Notes: generated by a model from the sequence alone, not told the origin. 64,000 bases of DNA from Chryseobacterium sp. CH25 (GCF_004119455.1 NZ_NRQT01000005.1:124001-188000); one strand, 5' to 3'; shown: positions 17,787 through 26,930, counted from the first letter of the stretch. Made by a program: numbers and translations.

Positions 17787-17876
17787 TGGTATAAAGCCAA
17801 TAGTGAATGGTTAATTGGATATGTTTGATGGGGTACTATTCACTTGCGAAGCAAAATTCACAATTTAAACAAAACT
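17787..17876. repeat. Dispersed intergenic repeat (AGTGAAT / ATTCACT type)
   Basis: The gap before mutA contains an imperfect inverted pair: AATAGTGAATGG and ACTATTCACTTGCGAAGC. The ATTCACTTGCGAAGCAAAATT unit recurs in altered form at 26.2 kb (ATTCATTTACGAAGTAAAATT). This looks like a multi-copy intergenic repeat rather than a promoter. Confidence 0.45.
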
Positions 17877-17877
17877 A

Positions 17878-19041
17878 ATGTCAAATACAGCTACACTTCC
17901 AAACTGGGAAAATTTAGTAAAAAAACAGCTTAAAACAGAAGATATTTACCCTATTCTGGAAAAAGAAAACCTTGAAGGAATAGAAGTGAGACCTTTTTAT
18001 ACAGAGGTTAAAAAGCCTTTGGTAAACCTGCCAAGAGTTGAAGAAAGTACCCATTTGGTAGCCAGGTATCATGAAAGCCTGGAAGATGAAGTATTTGCAT
18101 TTTTACTCGATCAGAATGTAGAAGATCTGACTGAGAAAACTATTTTTGTTAACAATAAGGAGCTTGCAGGACATATTACTCCTCAGGATGAAGATCAATA
18201 CTTTTCTTTAATTGATGTCTTTAATGAAAAAGATGCCACAATTGATGATCAACTGGCAAAAGAATTAATGGCAAAAGGATTCAAAAGAAGCATCTGTATA
18301 GATATTTCTTTGCATCAGAATGCCGGAGCTGCCATTTACCAGCAGTTAGGAATTGCTTTGGCAAAAACAAAAGAACTCGTAGAAGTATACGGAGCTGAAA
18401 TTATAAATAAGTTGATCTTTAAAATTGCTGTAGGAGGAAATTATTTCTTTGAAATGGCCAAATTAAGAGCCTTTAAAATGGTTTTTAACCAGCTCTCCAA
18501 GGAATATGGACTGGATGAAGTACCTTACATCTTTGCAGAAACTTCCCTTAGAAATAAAGCTGTTTCTGACAACGAAAACAACCTGATCCGTTCTACATTA
18601 GAGTTGGCTTCAGCCATGATTGGTGGAGCAGATGCTGTTTTTACAAACAATTATCTTGTAAACAGAAGTACAGATAACTCTGAAGAAATCTCTTTCAAAC
18701 AACAGATTGTACTGGCTTATGAAAGTATCATCAATGTATTTGAAGATGCTGCTAACGGAAGCTATTATGTTGAAGACATCACACAGCAGATTGCAGAAAA
18801 GTCATGGGCATTATTTGTTGAAATGGAAGATGCTGGAGGCTATCTTGAGCTTTTAAAGCAGGGAATTGTTCAGAAAAAGATCTATGACCACGCCGTTGAA
18901 GAGCAACAATGGATTGAAGAAGGAAAAATAAAGCTGATCGGAGTGAATTTATACCCAAAATTAGACATTAAAAAGTCCATCAGCGATCTATACAACGAAA
19001 AAGAAATAAAAGCTGTTCGTTGGGCAGAAATGTTTGAATAG
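17878..19041 (+). CDS. mutA: Methylmalonyl-CoA mutase small (beta) subunit
   Basis: 387-residue protein matching the TIM-barrel domain of methylmalonyl-CoA mutase family proteins: KAISVSL-like substrate strand replaced by ICIDISLHQNAGA, IIFKIAVGGNYFFEMAKLRAFKMVF, and the late segment YYVEDITQQIAEKSWALFVEMEDAGGYLELL. The C-terminal cobalamin-binding domain is absent, as in short beta subunits of Bacteroidota, which lack the B12 ligand and act structurally with the catalytic alpha subunit. The large subunit gene (mutB/scpA) is not next to it here; a repeat and a methyltransferase gene follow. Confidence 0.85.
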   Translation: MSNTATLPNWENLVKKQLKTEDIYPILEKENLEGIEVRPFYTEVKKPLVNLPRVEESTHLVARYHESLEDEVFAFLLDQNVEDLTEKTIFVNNKELAGHITPQDEDQYFSLIDVFNEKDATIDDQLAKELMAKGFKRSICIDISLHQNAGAAIYQQLGIALAKTKELVEVYGAEIINKLIFKIAVGGNYFFEMAKLRAFKMVFNQLSKEYGLDEVPYIFAETSLRNKAVSDNENNLIRSTLELASAMIGGADAVFTNNYLVNRSTDNSEEISFKQQIVLAYESIINVFEDAANGSYYVEDITQQIAEKSWALFVEMEDAGGYLELLKQGIVQKKIYDHAVEEQQWIEEGKIKLIGVNLYPKLDIKKSISDLYNEKEIKAVRWAEMFE

Positions 19042-19062
19042 AATATCTTAAAATAAACTGAG

Positions 19063-19157
19063 ATGCTTCGACTCCGTTCAGCATGACAGCGCTACAAATT
19101 AACCGTTAAATAACGCAGTTAGTATTAGAATTGTCATGCTGAGCGGAGTCGAAGCAT
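19063..19157. repeat. Palindromic intergenic repeat with 26-base arms
   Basis: Arms at 19063-19088 (ATGCTTCGACTCCG...) and 19132-19157 (...CGGAGTCGAAGCAT) are reverse complements with one mismatch, separated by a 43-base loop. It is a large cruciform-capable structure of the kind scattered as REP-like elements in Bacteroidota genomes. It lies between mutA and the methyltransferase gene and could also act as a transcriptional terminator, though no T run follows the arm. Confidence 0.75.
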
Positions 19158-19166
19158 TTTCACCAA

Positions 19167-20336
19167 ATGAATGTAAATCAGCAAAAATCTGTGGTTAAAC
19201 TATTAAATAAAGAAGTTCAAAACTATATCAACGCAAATCTAAAAACAGATTTGCACTCATTATTATTAAAAAAATCTCCGTTTCCTGAGGTTTCTATGCA
19301 GGAAATTGTACAGCAGATTAAAGGGAAACAGGTCGCTGAGAAAAAATTCCCGTTTCTTCTGAAAGAAGGAATTATATTTCCGCCACAGCTCAATATGGAG
19401 CAATCATCATCCGAAAAGACAGCACTTTATAAGTCAGAAATTTTAAAAGGAGAAAAGTTTATAGACCTAACCAGTGGTTTTGGAATTGATGCTTATTATC
19501 TGTCTCAAAACTTTGAGGATATTACCTTAATAGAGCAAAATACAGAGCTTTTGGAGATTGTAGAACACAATTGGAATACTCTTGGGAGGAAAGCAAGGTT
19601 TATCAATCAGAAATTAGAGGATTTCTTGAATGAAAATCAGGAACATTTTAATACCATTTACCTTGATCCTGCCCGCAGAGACCAGAATAAGAACAAAGTT
19701 TTTCTTTTAGAAGATCTTTCCCCAAATATCCTTGAAATTCAGGAAAAATTACTGTCAATATCAGAGCAGGTCATCATTAAGCTTTCTCCGTTAATTGATC
19801 TGAAATACCTTGTATCAGTGCTACCGAATATTTTCAGACTTGATATTATTGCTCTTAAAAATGATGTAAAAGAAGTGGTGGTCTTCTTATCAGGAGAAAA
19901 TAACAAAGAGATTATCTGCAATTGTGTGAACCTTGAAAGTGGAGAATCTGACTTTAGTTTTACATTTAGGGATGAAGAAAATGCTTTGTCCGAGTATTCT
20001 GAACCTGAAAAATTCATTTATATTCCCAATAATACCATTTTAAAGGCTGGAATTTTTAATTTGATTTCTGAAAAATTTGGGGTTGAAAAACTACATCCTA
20101 ATACCCATATTTATACATCGTCTGAAAAGATATCTGATTTTCCGGGGAGAATTTTTGAAATGGAAGTTGTTGATTCTAAAAAGATTAAAAAGAAGGAACA
20201 ATACAATATAATTTCAAAAAATTACCCTTTAAAGCCCGAAGAAATCAAAAAGAAATATGGATTGAAAGACGGTGGAAATGACTACCTTATTTTTACACAA
20301 TCCAAAAAAGGGAAAATTATTTTAAAATCAGTATAA
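19167..20336 (+). CDS. Class I SAM-dependent methyltransferase, PG_1098/THUMP-like family
   Basis: 389-residue protein. A helical N-terminal region (1-95) is followed by a Rossmann methyltransferase fold with motif I FIDLTSGFGIDAYYLS, the acidic strand TLIEQN, and a catalytic-site-like IYLDPARRDQNK. The C-terminal part (300-389) has the PG_1098 ferredoxin/THUMP-like domain ending YLIFTQSKKGKIIL. Homologues resemble RNA methyltransferases, but the substrate is unknown. The ATG at 19167 begins ten bases after the palindromic repeat, so the promoter probably lies upstream of or within it. Confidence 0.85.
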   Translation: MNVNQQKSVVKLLNKEVQNYINANLKTDLHSLLLKKSPFPEVSMQEIVQQIKGKQVAEKKFPFLLKEGIIFPPQLNMEQSSSEKTALYKSEILKGEKFIDLTSGFGIDAYYLSQNFEDITLIEQNTELLEIVEHNWNTLGRKARFINQKLEDFLNENQEHFNTIYLDPARRDQNKNKVFLLEDLSPNILEIQEKLLSISEQVIIKLSPLIDLKYLVSVLPNIFRLDIIALKNDVKEVVVFLSGENNKEIICNCVNLESGESDFSFTFRDEENALSEYSEPEKFIYIPNNTILKAGIFNLISEKFGVEKLHPNTHIYTSSEKISDFPGRIFEMEVVDSKKIKKKEQYNIISKNYPLKPEEIKKKYGLKDGGNDYLIFTQSKKGKIILKSV

Positions 20337-20472
20337 AAATGTTGCCAAAAGAAACAGGATTTCTTAATTTTGGGCAATCAAAAATTTGAGCAGGAAATCG
20401 CTCACTGTATTAGATTCAGAGTAAACTAAAATAGTGCGGTTCCATATGACATTTAAAAAATAAATTTTACAT

Positions 20473-20748
20473 ATGAAAAAATTAGTTATATGTTTAGCGA
20501 TTGCAACGGTAGCTGTAAGCTGTAAAAAAGTACCACAAGGTGGGAATAAAGGTACTTTGAAACTTGAAGAAGGAGTAGACAGATATTCTGATGACCATCA
20601 GGGTGGAGAAGCTCATGCTACACATGAGGCTGCTGCTGAACACAAGGAAGAAGCAGCAAAACCAGAAGCTGCAGCTCCTAAAACAGACAGTACTGCTGCT
20701 GCAAAGCCTGCTGAACACAAGGAAGAGACTCCAAAAGCTGAACACTAA
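20473..20748 (+). CDS. Small Ala/Glu/Lys/His-rich lipoprotein
   Basis: 91-residue protein with a lipoprotein signal (VAVSC, Cys17, followed by KK). The mature part is low complexity: residues 48-91 repeat AEHKEEAAKPEA-like units twice (AEHKEEAAKPEAAAPK and AKPAEHKEETPKAEH). No domain is recognisable. A disordered periplasmic spacer or cell-wall-associated protein is a guess. It is monocistronic with a clear terminator. Confidence 0.75.
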   Translation: MKKLVICLAIATVAVSCKKVPQGGNKGTLKLEEGVDRYSDDHQGGEAHATHEAAAEHKEEAAKPEAAAPKTDSTAAAKPAEHKEETPKAEH

Positions 20749-20766
20749 TTATTAGTATACCATATA

Positions 20767-20798
20767 AAAATGCCCTGTTTCTTTGCAGGGCATTTTTT
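20767..20798 (+). terminator. Terminator after the Ala/Glu-rich lipoprotein gene
   Basis: Stem AAAATGCCCTG / CAGGGCATTTT, loop TTTCTTTG, then T residues. Confidence 0.85.
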
Positions 20799-20915
20799 AT
20801 TTTTAAAAATGACGGATGGGGCAATCATCAGGAAATAATCTTTTTCTTTAGAAAATCCTGTTTTTACTTGGCCCAGCGGTGCATTTTTTTAATTTTAGCA
20901 AAATAAAATTTTACA

Positions 20916-22295
20916 ATGCAAGAGACATTAAATTACATCAACGAAAACAAACAGCGTTTCGTGGATGAATTATTTGAGTTATTGAGAATCCCTTCTATTT
21001 CTGCAGATCCGGCATATAAAAATGATGTATTGAAGTGTGCAGATGTATGTGCAGAACACCTTAGGAATGCAGGAGCTGACAATGTTGAAATATGTGAAAC
21101 TAAAGGTTATCCTATCGTTTTCGGAGAAAAAATTATAGATACAAACCTTCCAACGGTATTGGTTTACGGACATTACGATGTGCAGCCGGCAGATCCATTG
21201 GAATTATGGAGAAAACCACCTTTTGAACCTTATATTGAAAAAACGGAACTTCACCCGGAAGGCGCTATCTTTGCAAGAGGATCAGCAGATGATAAAGGAC
21301 AGTTCTTTATGCACCTGAAAGCATTTGAGGCGATGATGAGAACCAATACGCTTCCTTGCAACGTTAAATTTATTCTGGAAGGTGAAGAAGAAGTAGGATC
21401 TGTAAGCTTAGGAGACTTTGTGAATGAAAACAAAGAAAAACTATCTTGCGATTGTATTTTGATTTCAGATACACACATCTACAGCAATGAGCAGCCGACT
21501 GTAACAACAGGGTTAAGAGGATTAAGCTATGTAGAAGTAGAAGTGGAAGGACCAAACAGAGATCTGCATTCAGGACTTTATGGTGGAGCAGTTCCAAACC
21601 CTATCCACGTATTGTCAAGAATGATTGCTAATCTTATTGATGAAGACGGGCATATCACGATTGATGGTTTCTACGACAATGTTGAGATTGTATCCGATAC
21701 AGACAGAACAGAAATGAATAAACTGAAGGATAACCCTGAAGAATTCAAAAAGTCAATTGGATTAAGCAATATTGAAGGAGAAAAAGGATATACAACTTTA
21801 GAAAGAGCTTCTATCCGTCCTACTTTAGACTGTAATGGTATTTGGGGTGGATATACAGGAGAAGGTGCTAAAACAGTAATCCCTTCCAAAGCTTTTGCTA
21901 AGATTTCAATGCGTTTGGTTCCTTACCAGACTCCGGAAGAAATTACAGAGAAATTCACGAAATACTTTGAAAAAATAGCTCCGGATACTGTAAAAGTGAA
22001 GGTTACTCCTCACCACGGTGGAATGCCTTACGTATTACAAAGCGATACTAAAGAGTTCTTAGCAGCTAAAAAAGCAATGGAAACAGCATTTGGTAAAGAA
22101 GTATTACCATACAGAAGTGGAGGAAGTATTCCAATTACAGCAATGTTTGAGAAGGTTTTAGGAGCTAAATCCGTATTGATGGGCTTCGGATTGGATTCTG
22201 ATGCTATCCACTCTCCAAACGAGCACTACGGATTATTTAATTTCTATAAGGGAATTGAAAGTATCCCATTGTTTTTTGAAAACTATTCAAAATAA
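20916..22295 (+). CDS. M20 family dipeptidase
   Basis: 459-residue zinc dipeptidase (CNDP-like M20 family), hydrolysing dipeptides in the cytoplasm. Metal and catalytic motifs in order: YGHYDVQPADP (zinc His and catalytic Asp), GSADDKGQ (bridging Asp), LEGEEEVGS (catalytic Glu pair), a lid domain with RDLHSGLYGG, and a late His in AIHSPNEHYG. Full length for the family. No signal peptide. Followed by a perfect-palindrome terminator. Confidence 0.93.
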   Translation: MQETLNYINENKQRFVDELFELLRIPSISADPAYKNDVLKCADVCAEHLRNAGADNVEICETKGYPIVFGEKIIDTNLPTVLVYGHYDVQPADPLELWRKPPFEPYIEKTELHPEGAIFARGSADDKGQFFMHLKAFEAMMRTNTLPCNVKFILEGEEEVGSVSLGDFVNENKEKLSCDCILISDTHIYSNEQPTVTTGLRGLSYVEVEVEGPNRDLHSGLYGGAVPNPIHVLSRMIANLIDEDGHITIDGFYDNVEIVSDTDRTEMNKLKDNPEEFKKSIGLSNIEGEKGYTTLERASIRPTLDCNGIWGGYTGEGAKTVIPSKAFAKISMRLVPYQTPEEITEKFTKYFEKIAPDTVKVKVTPHHGGMPYVLQSDTKEFLAAKKAMETAFGKEVLPYRSGGSIPITAMFEKVLGAKSVLMGFGLDSDAIHSPNEHYGLFNFYKGIESIPLFFENYSK

Positions 22296-22318
22296 ATATT
22301 GAATACAACTATATGTAA

Positions 22319-22350
22319 TCAGGCGCTTCTAAGAAGCGCCTGATTTCTTT
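22319..22350 (+). terminator. Terminator after the dipeptidase gene
   Basis: 12-bp perfect inverted repeat TCAGGCGCTTCT / AGAAGCGCCTGA around a single A, then TTTCTTTT. Being nearly a perfect palindrome, it could terminate on either strand. Confidence 0.8.
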
Positions 22351-22550
22351 TATGAGCTATAAAGTGGGATAGGAGTAAAGAATATTCTATTTAAAATATA
22401 TTTTTACGAAAAATATTTAATTAGAATAATGATAAAATAAGGCTTTTGATAAGATAAATACCTTGAAAATAAAAGCTTTAAGTTTTATTTGTAGATAGTT
22501 ATTTCACCATTCAAGGAAAGTTTATATTTTTATTACAAACTTGAAAACTA

Positions 22551-23468
22551 ATGAAAAAAATCTACTCAATCGCATGTGCTTTATTAGCAGTGTCATGTTT
22601 TGCTCAACAGCCCATATCCTTTGAAGGTAATGAAGGATTTATAGAAGGAAGTATTCACGGTCAGGGAGCGTGGATCAGTACTCCCACAGGGGGAAATCCT
22701 GAGAATATTATTAATCAGGTTATTAGTGTGGATAACGCTTCTGATGGCAGCAGTGCTTTGAAAATTGTCAGGGAATCTATGTATGGGGTTCAGCCGGAAC
22801 CGGTTATTGGTGGATTTTATAATCTGACAGTTCCATTCGCCAGTACCTATTTTTCCGTTTCATTTGATATCAGGATGTCTGAACTTAACAGTTCTGTATT
22901 TGGCTTTCAGGGAGTGGATAATATTAATGAACAGACTGTTGTAAGAGTAGATTTTGATGCAACAGGGGGAGTGAAAATTTTAAATAAAGATCCCAATGTA
23001 CAGGATATGGTTTCTACTACCGGAACTTGGGCTCCTAATGAATGGTATAGATTGAAGGTGGTAGGTACAGGAATGGAGATCAGGTATTATCTTAATGATA
23101 TTTTAATATATACTGAACCTGTTTCTGCCCCTCTTGCAATGGATCAGTTTCGGTTTGTTCATAATAATGGGTTGGGAACAGCTTATTTTGATAATATTAA
23201 GATTAATGACGAGTTGATTCTGACTGTAAAAGAAATAAAATCAAATGCTGAAACATTGATTTTATATCCAAATCCCGCTACTGAAAGTATTAAAATTAAA
23301 ACCCCTAACCGTGTAAAACATATTGAAGTGTATGATCATACAGGAAAAAGAATAAATGTAGCACTGAATGGAGATCAAGTAGATATAAGGGGGTTATCTT
23401 CCGGAACTTATCTGCTTAATATAGAAACAGAGGGTAGAAACTTTACCGAGAAGTTCATCAAAAAGTAA
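22551..23468 (+). CDS. Secreted protein with type IX sorting domain (type A)
   Basis: 305-residue exported protein: signal peptide 1-18 (VSCFAQ), a concanavalin/LamG-like beta-sandwich (about 20-225: GQGAWISTP, FDIRMSEL, WYRLKVVGTGMEIRYYLND, AYFDNIKIND), and a C-terminal type A sorting domain (230-305) with LILYPNPATESIKI, GKRINV, LSSGTYLLNIETEG and the terminal KFIKK. The sorting domain sends it through the type IX secretion system to the cell surface or medium. A cleavage or binding activity for the sandwich domain cannot be assigned. Confidence 0.88.
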   Translation: MKKIYSIACALLAVSCFAQQPISFEGNEGFIEGSIHGQGAWISTPTGGNPENIINQVISVDNASDGSSALKIVRESMYGVQPEPVIGGFYNLTVPFASTYFSVSFDIRMSELNSSVFGFQGVDNINEQTVVRVDFDATGGVKILNKDPNVQDMVSTTGTWAPNEWYRLKVVGTGMEIRYYLNDILIYTEPVSAPLAMDQFRFVHNNGLGTAYFDNIKINDELILTVKEIKSNAETLILYPNPATESIKIKTPNRVKHIEVYDHTGKRINVALNGDQVDIRGLSSGTYLLNIETEGRNFTEKFIKK

Positions 23469-23492
23469 TACCTGATAAATCTTAGTATCAGT

Positions 23493-23518
23493 AAAACGCT
23501 TCAATTGGAGCGTTTTTG
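23493..23518 (+). terminator. Terminator after the T9SS cargo gene
   Basis: Stem AAAACGCT / AGCGTTTT with inner partial pairing TCAATTGG, followed by T residues. Confidence 0.7.
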
Positions 23519-23546
23519 TTATTTTAGAGAAATATTTTTAAATAAT

Positions 23547-24254
23547 ATGTCAGAAAATAAAACCGCATATATAACAGGAGGAACCAAAGGAATAGGGTTT
23601 GGCATTGCAAAAATTTTGCTTGAAAATGGAATTTCAGTAGCATTTTCAGGAAGAAAAAGAGAGGATGTTATGAAAGCTGAAGAAGATCTTAAGCAATATT
23701 CTGATAATGTTTTGGGAATTGTTTCTGATGTAAGAAGCCTGGAGAGTGAAACAGAAGCTGTAAAATATACCATTGAAAAATTCGGAAGACTGGATTATGT
23801 GATTGCTAATGCTGGACTGGGTATATTTAAGCCTGTAGATGAACTGTCTGCCGAAGAATGGAATGATATGATAGAAACCAATCTTACCGGTGTTTTTTAT
23901 ACCTTAAAAGCTTCCGTAGAAGAACTTAAAAAGACAGAAGGGTATTATATTACCATTTCAAGTCTGGCAGGAGCTAATTTCTTTGAAAACGGAACAGGCT
24001 ACAACGCTTCAAAATTCGGAGTGGTAGGATTTACACAGGCAGCTATGATTGATTTAAGAAAATACAATATCAAATCTACTGTCATTATGCCGGGGTCAGT
24101 TGCTACCTATTTTAATGGAAATGTTCCATCAGAAAAAGACAGTTGGAAGATTCAGCCTGAAGATATGGGGAATCTGATATTGGATATTTTAAAGATGAAT
24201 TCGAGGGTTCTGCCCAGTAAAATTGAGTTTAGAGCAACAAAACCAGCTAAATAA
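23547..24254 (+). CDS. Short-chain dehydrogenase/reductase (SDR)
   Basis: 235-residue classical SDR oxidoreductase. Cofactor motif TGGTKGIGFGIA (residues 9-20), NAG in VIANAGLGIF, and catalytic Ser and YxxxK in ITISSLAGANFF and YNASKFG. An Arg in FSGRKRED after the second strand suggests NADPH preference. The frame is open to 23505, but the earlier ATG reads through the terminator tail; MSENKTAYITGG at 23547 is the family-like start. Substrate not predictable. Confidence 0.85.
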   Translation: MSENKTAYITGGTKGIGFGIAKILLENGISVAFSGRKREDVMKAEEDLKQYSDNVLGIVSDVRSLESETEAVKYTIEKFGRLDYVIANAGLGIFKPVDELSAEEWNDMIETNLTGVFYTLKASVEELKKTEGYYITISSLAGANFFENGTGYNASKFGVVGFTQAAMIDLRKYNIKSTVIMPGSVATYFNGNVPSEKDSWKIQPEDMGNLILDILKMNSRVLPSKIEFRATKPAK

Positions 24255-24403
24255 GTACATCTAATGTATTGAATAATAATTTAATAAGTATTATGCATGC
24301 ATAATATATTTTTTATTTATATTAGCAAAAATTAATTCAAACAAAATCTCTGCATAAAGTGTCATGATTTTATGCCTAAAAGAGAAAAAATAAAATAGTA
24401 CAC

Positions 24404-25150
24404 ATGAAAATATTAGTTTGTATTAGTAGTGTTCCGGATACTACTTCCAAAATTAACTTTACAGCAGATAAATCTGCTTTCGACAAAAACGGAATTCAGT
24501 GGGTAATTAATCCGCTAGATGAATTTGCGTTGACAAAAGCGGTTAAACTTCAGGAATCTCAGGGAGCAACTGTAACAGTAATTAACGTAGGAGATGCTGC
24601 TACAGAACCTGTAATCAGAAAAGCGTTAGCCATTGGTGCTAATGATGCAGTAAGAGTAAACCTAGATCCAAAAGACAGCTATTCTACAGCAAAAGAAATT
24701 GCTGATGTAGCTCAGAACGGAGGATATGATTTGATCCTTTGTGGAAAAGAATCTATTGACTATAATGGTGGTTCTGTACCGGGAATGGTAGCTCAGTTAT
24801 TAAACCAGCCTTTCGTAAATGCATCTGTAGGATTAGATGTAAACGGAAGTGAAGCTACTGCAGTAAGAGAAATCGAAGGTGGAAAAGAAACTATTTCTGT
24901 TAAATTACCGGCAATTATTGCAGGTCAGAAAGGATTGGTAGACGAAAAAGACCTTATCATTCCAAACATGAGAGGAATTATGTCTGCAAGAACAAAACCG
25001 TTACAGGTAGTAGAGCCTACTTCTTCAGAAGTTAAAGTTCAGGGAGTATCTTATGACAGTGTTCCACCAAGAGCTGCTGTGAAAATGGTTTCTCCGGACA
25101 ATCTGGATGAATTGGTAAGATTACTTCACGAAGAAGCTAAAGTGATCTAA
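24404..25150 (+). CDS. etfB: Electron transfer flavoprotein subunit beta
   Basis: 248-residue subunit of the ETF heterodimer that takes electrons from acyl-CoA dehydrogenases and passes them to the quinone pool. It begins MKILVCISSVPDTTSKI and shows INPLDEFALTKAV, GKESIDYNGGSVPGMVAQLL and the C-terminal PPRAAVKMVS, all typical. It is followed by etfA after 41 bases, forming a two-gene operon. Confidence 0.95.
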   Translation: MKILVCISSVPDTTSKINFTADKSAFDKNGIQWVINPLDEFALTKAVKLQESQGATVTVINVGDAATEPVIRKALAIGANDAVRVNLDPKDSYSTAKEIADVAQNGGYDLILCGKESIDYNGGSVPGMVAQLLNQPFVNASVGLDVNGSEATAVREIEGGKETISVKLPAIIAGQKGLVDEKDLIIPNMRGIMSARTKPLQVVEPTSSEVKVQGVSYDSVPPRAAVKMVSPDNLDELVRLLHEEAKVI

Positions 25151-25191
25151 TCTTTAAATTTTTCAATCTTTTAATTTTTAAATTTAAAACA

Positions 25192-26139
25192 ATGGCAGTA
25201 TTCGTATACGCAGAAAATATAAACGGAGTTTACAAAAAAGCAGCTTTTGAGGCAGTTTCTTACGCTAAAGCAATTGCAGATAAAGCAGGAGATACCGTTA
25301 CAGCGATCTCTGTAAACCCTACAGATTCTTCAGATTTATTATACAAATATGGAGCATCAAACGTTATCAATATCAAAGACGAAGGTCTTAAAAATTTCTC
25401 AGCTAAAGCATTTGCACAAGCTGTAAATGAAGTAGCAAACGGAAATATCATCGTTTTCCCTCACACTACAGATGCTTCTTCAGTAGCTCCAATGTTAGCA
25501 GTAATGAAGAACTATTCTTTAATTACTAACGCATTAGAAGCTCCTGAAAGCCTTTCACCTTTCCAGGTAAAGAGAAGAGCATTCTCAGGAAAAGGATTTA
25601 TGCATGCAAAAGCTGAAGGAAACGGAGTAATCATTACAGTTTCTCAAAATGCTTTCGGTGTGAAAGAAAACGCAGTATCAGGTTCAGAAGAAGTGAAAAA
25701 CTTATCTGTAGCTAATGATGATACTAAAGTGATTTCTCACGAGCAAAGCTCAGGGAAATTAGACCTTAAAGAAGCTGAAGTAGTTGTTTCTGCAGGAAGA
25801 GGGATGAAAGGTCCTGAAAACTGGGGAATGGTTGAAGATTTAGCTAATGTTTTAGGAGCTGCTACAGCATGTTCTAAGCCGGTTTCTGACATCGGATGGA
25901 GACCTCACACAGAACACGTAGGGCAAACAGGTAAAGCAATTGCACCAAACCTTTATATTGCAATAGGAATTTCAGGAGCTATTCAGCACTTAGCTGGGGT
26001 GAACTCTTCAAAAACTATTGTAGTAATCAATAACGACGCTGAAGCACCGTTCTTCAAGTCTGCTGATTACGGAGTAGTAGGAGATGCTTTCCAGATTATT
26101 CCTGCTTTAACAGAGAAAATTAAAGCAATCAAAGGATAA
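25192..26139 (+). CDS. etfA: Electron transfer flavoprotein subunit alpha
   Basis: 315-residue FAD-binding subunit of ETF. The C-terminal FAD domain contains VVSAGRGMKGPENWGMVEDLA, ATACSKPVSDIGW, GQTGKAIAPNLYIAIGISGAIQHLAG and the final DYGVVGDAFQIIPALTEKI. N-terminal domain as expected. Cotranscribed with etfB. With the thiolase at 29.5 kb it fits fatty-acid or branched-chain amino acid oxidation, though no acyl-CoA dehydrogenase is in the window. Confidence 0.95.
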   Translation: MAVFVYAENINGVYKKAAFEAVSYAKAIADKAGDTVTAISVNPTDSSDLLYKYGASNVINIKDEGLKNFSAKAFAQAVNEVANGNIIVFPHTTDASSVAPMLAVMKNYSLITNALEAPESLSPFQVKRRAFSGKGFMHAKAEGNGVIITVSQNAFGVKENAVSGSEEVKNLSVANDDTKVISHEQSSGKLDLKEAEVVVSAGRGMKGPENWGMVEDLANVLGAATACSKPVSDIGWRPHTEHVGQTGKAIAPNLYIAIGISGAIQHLAGVNSSKTIVVINNDAEAPFFKSADYGVVGDAFQIIPALTEKIKAIKG

Positions 26140-26149
26140 AATTTAAGGA

Positions 26150-26236
26150 TGAATAGTCAGTGTATTTTGCTTGCCAGTTTTTGGAAAAATTAAAAATTCA
26201 TTTACGAAGTAAAATTGACGATTGACCATTCAAAAT
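26150..26236. repeat. Dispersed intergenic repeat related to that at 17.8 kb
   Basis: Contains ATTCATTTACGAAGTAAAATT and GACCATTCAAAATTC, an altered copy of the unit before mutA. No ORF. Confidence 0.4.
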
Positions 26237-26248
26237 TCTTCACCATAC

Positions 26249-26283
26249 AAATAAAAGCTCGGCTTTCCGGGCTTTTATTTTTG
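26249..26283 (+). terminator. Terminator of etfBA
   Basis: 14-bp stem AAATAAAAGCTCGG / CCGGGCTTTTATTT (one G-T pair) with a CTTT loop and T tail. Confidence 0.85.
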
Positions 26284-26317
26284 TGTAAAAAAGTGAAATC
26301 ACAACAAAAAATTAATC

Positions 26318-26325
26318 TATATTTG
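26318..26325 (+). promoter_or_regulatory. -7 promoter box of the bifunctional nuclease gene
   Basis: TATATTTG ending six bases before the ATG at 26331. The mRNA would be leaderless or have only a few untranslated bases. Confidence 0.55.
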
Positions 26326-26330
26326 TAGCT

Positions 26331-26930
26331 ATGGATTATAAGCAGCTAATTATTCGCGGAATATCATACAGCCAGACCCAATCGGGGGCGTATGCATTGT
26401 TACTGGAGCATGAGGAAACACACATAAAATTACCTGTTGTTATAGGAAATTTCGAGGCTCAATCTATCTCTCTCGGACTGGAAAAAGATATCCATCCACC
26501 GCGCCCACTTACCCACGACTTATTCTCAAAATTTATCGTTTCAACCAATTATGAGTTGGTTTCTGTAATCATTTATCAGATTGTAGATGGGGTATTCTTT
26601 TCAAATATCAACTTTAAAAATAAAGTCACTGACGAGGAATTAATCCTTGATGCAAGAACTTCTGATGCCGTTGCAATGGCTGTAAGATTTGATGCTCCTA
26701 TTTTTACCACTCAGCAGGTTCTTAATGAAGCTGGAATCTTATTGGAGTTGGAAGATGTATCAAGAGAAGAGCAGACCTTTTCAGAAACAGTACAGGCTGA
26801 AGATAACTTAAAATCCCTTTCTATGGAGGAACTTCAGAAATTACTGGATGATGCCGTTAAAGAAGAAGACTATGATACCGCCCTTGAAATTCAGGAAGAA
26901 ATCAAGAGGAGGAAAAAGAAAATTGACTAA
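26331..26930 (+). CDS. Bifunctional nuclease family protein (DUF151 plus UVR domain)
   Basis: 199-residue protein with an N-terminal DUF151/BFN domain (1-130: GISYSQTQSGAYALLL, LPVVIGNFEAQSISLGLE, RPLTHDLF, DARTSDAVAMAVRFDAPIF) and a C-terminal UVR-like helical hairpin (about 160-199: LQKLLDDAVKEEDYDTALEIQ). Plant and Thermotoga relatives have nuclease activity or fold only. It ends 21 bases before the nucleoside permease gene, so an operon is likely, which fits a nucleotide-scavenging context. Confidence 0.88.
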   Translation: MDYKQLIIRGISYSQTQSGAYALLLEHEETHIKLPVVIGNFEAQSISLGLEKDIHPPRPLTHDLFSKFIVSTNYELVSVIIYQIVDGVFFSNINFKNKVTDEELILDARTSDAVAMAVRFDAPIFTTQQVLNEAGILLELEDVSREEQTFSETVQAEDNLKSLSMEELQKLLDDAVKEEDYDTALEIQEEIKRRKKKID

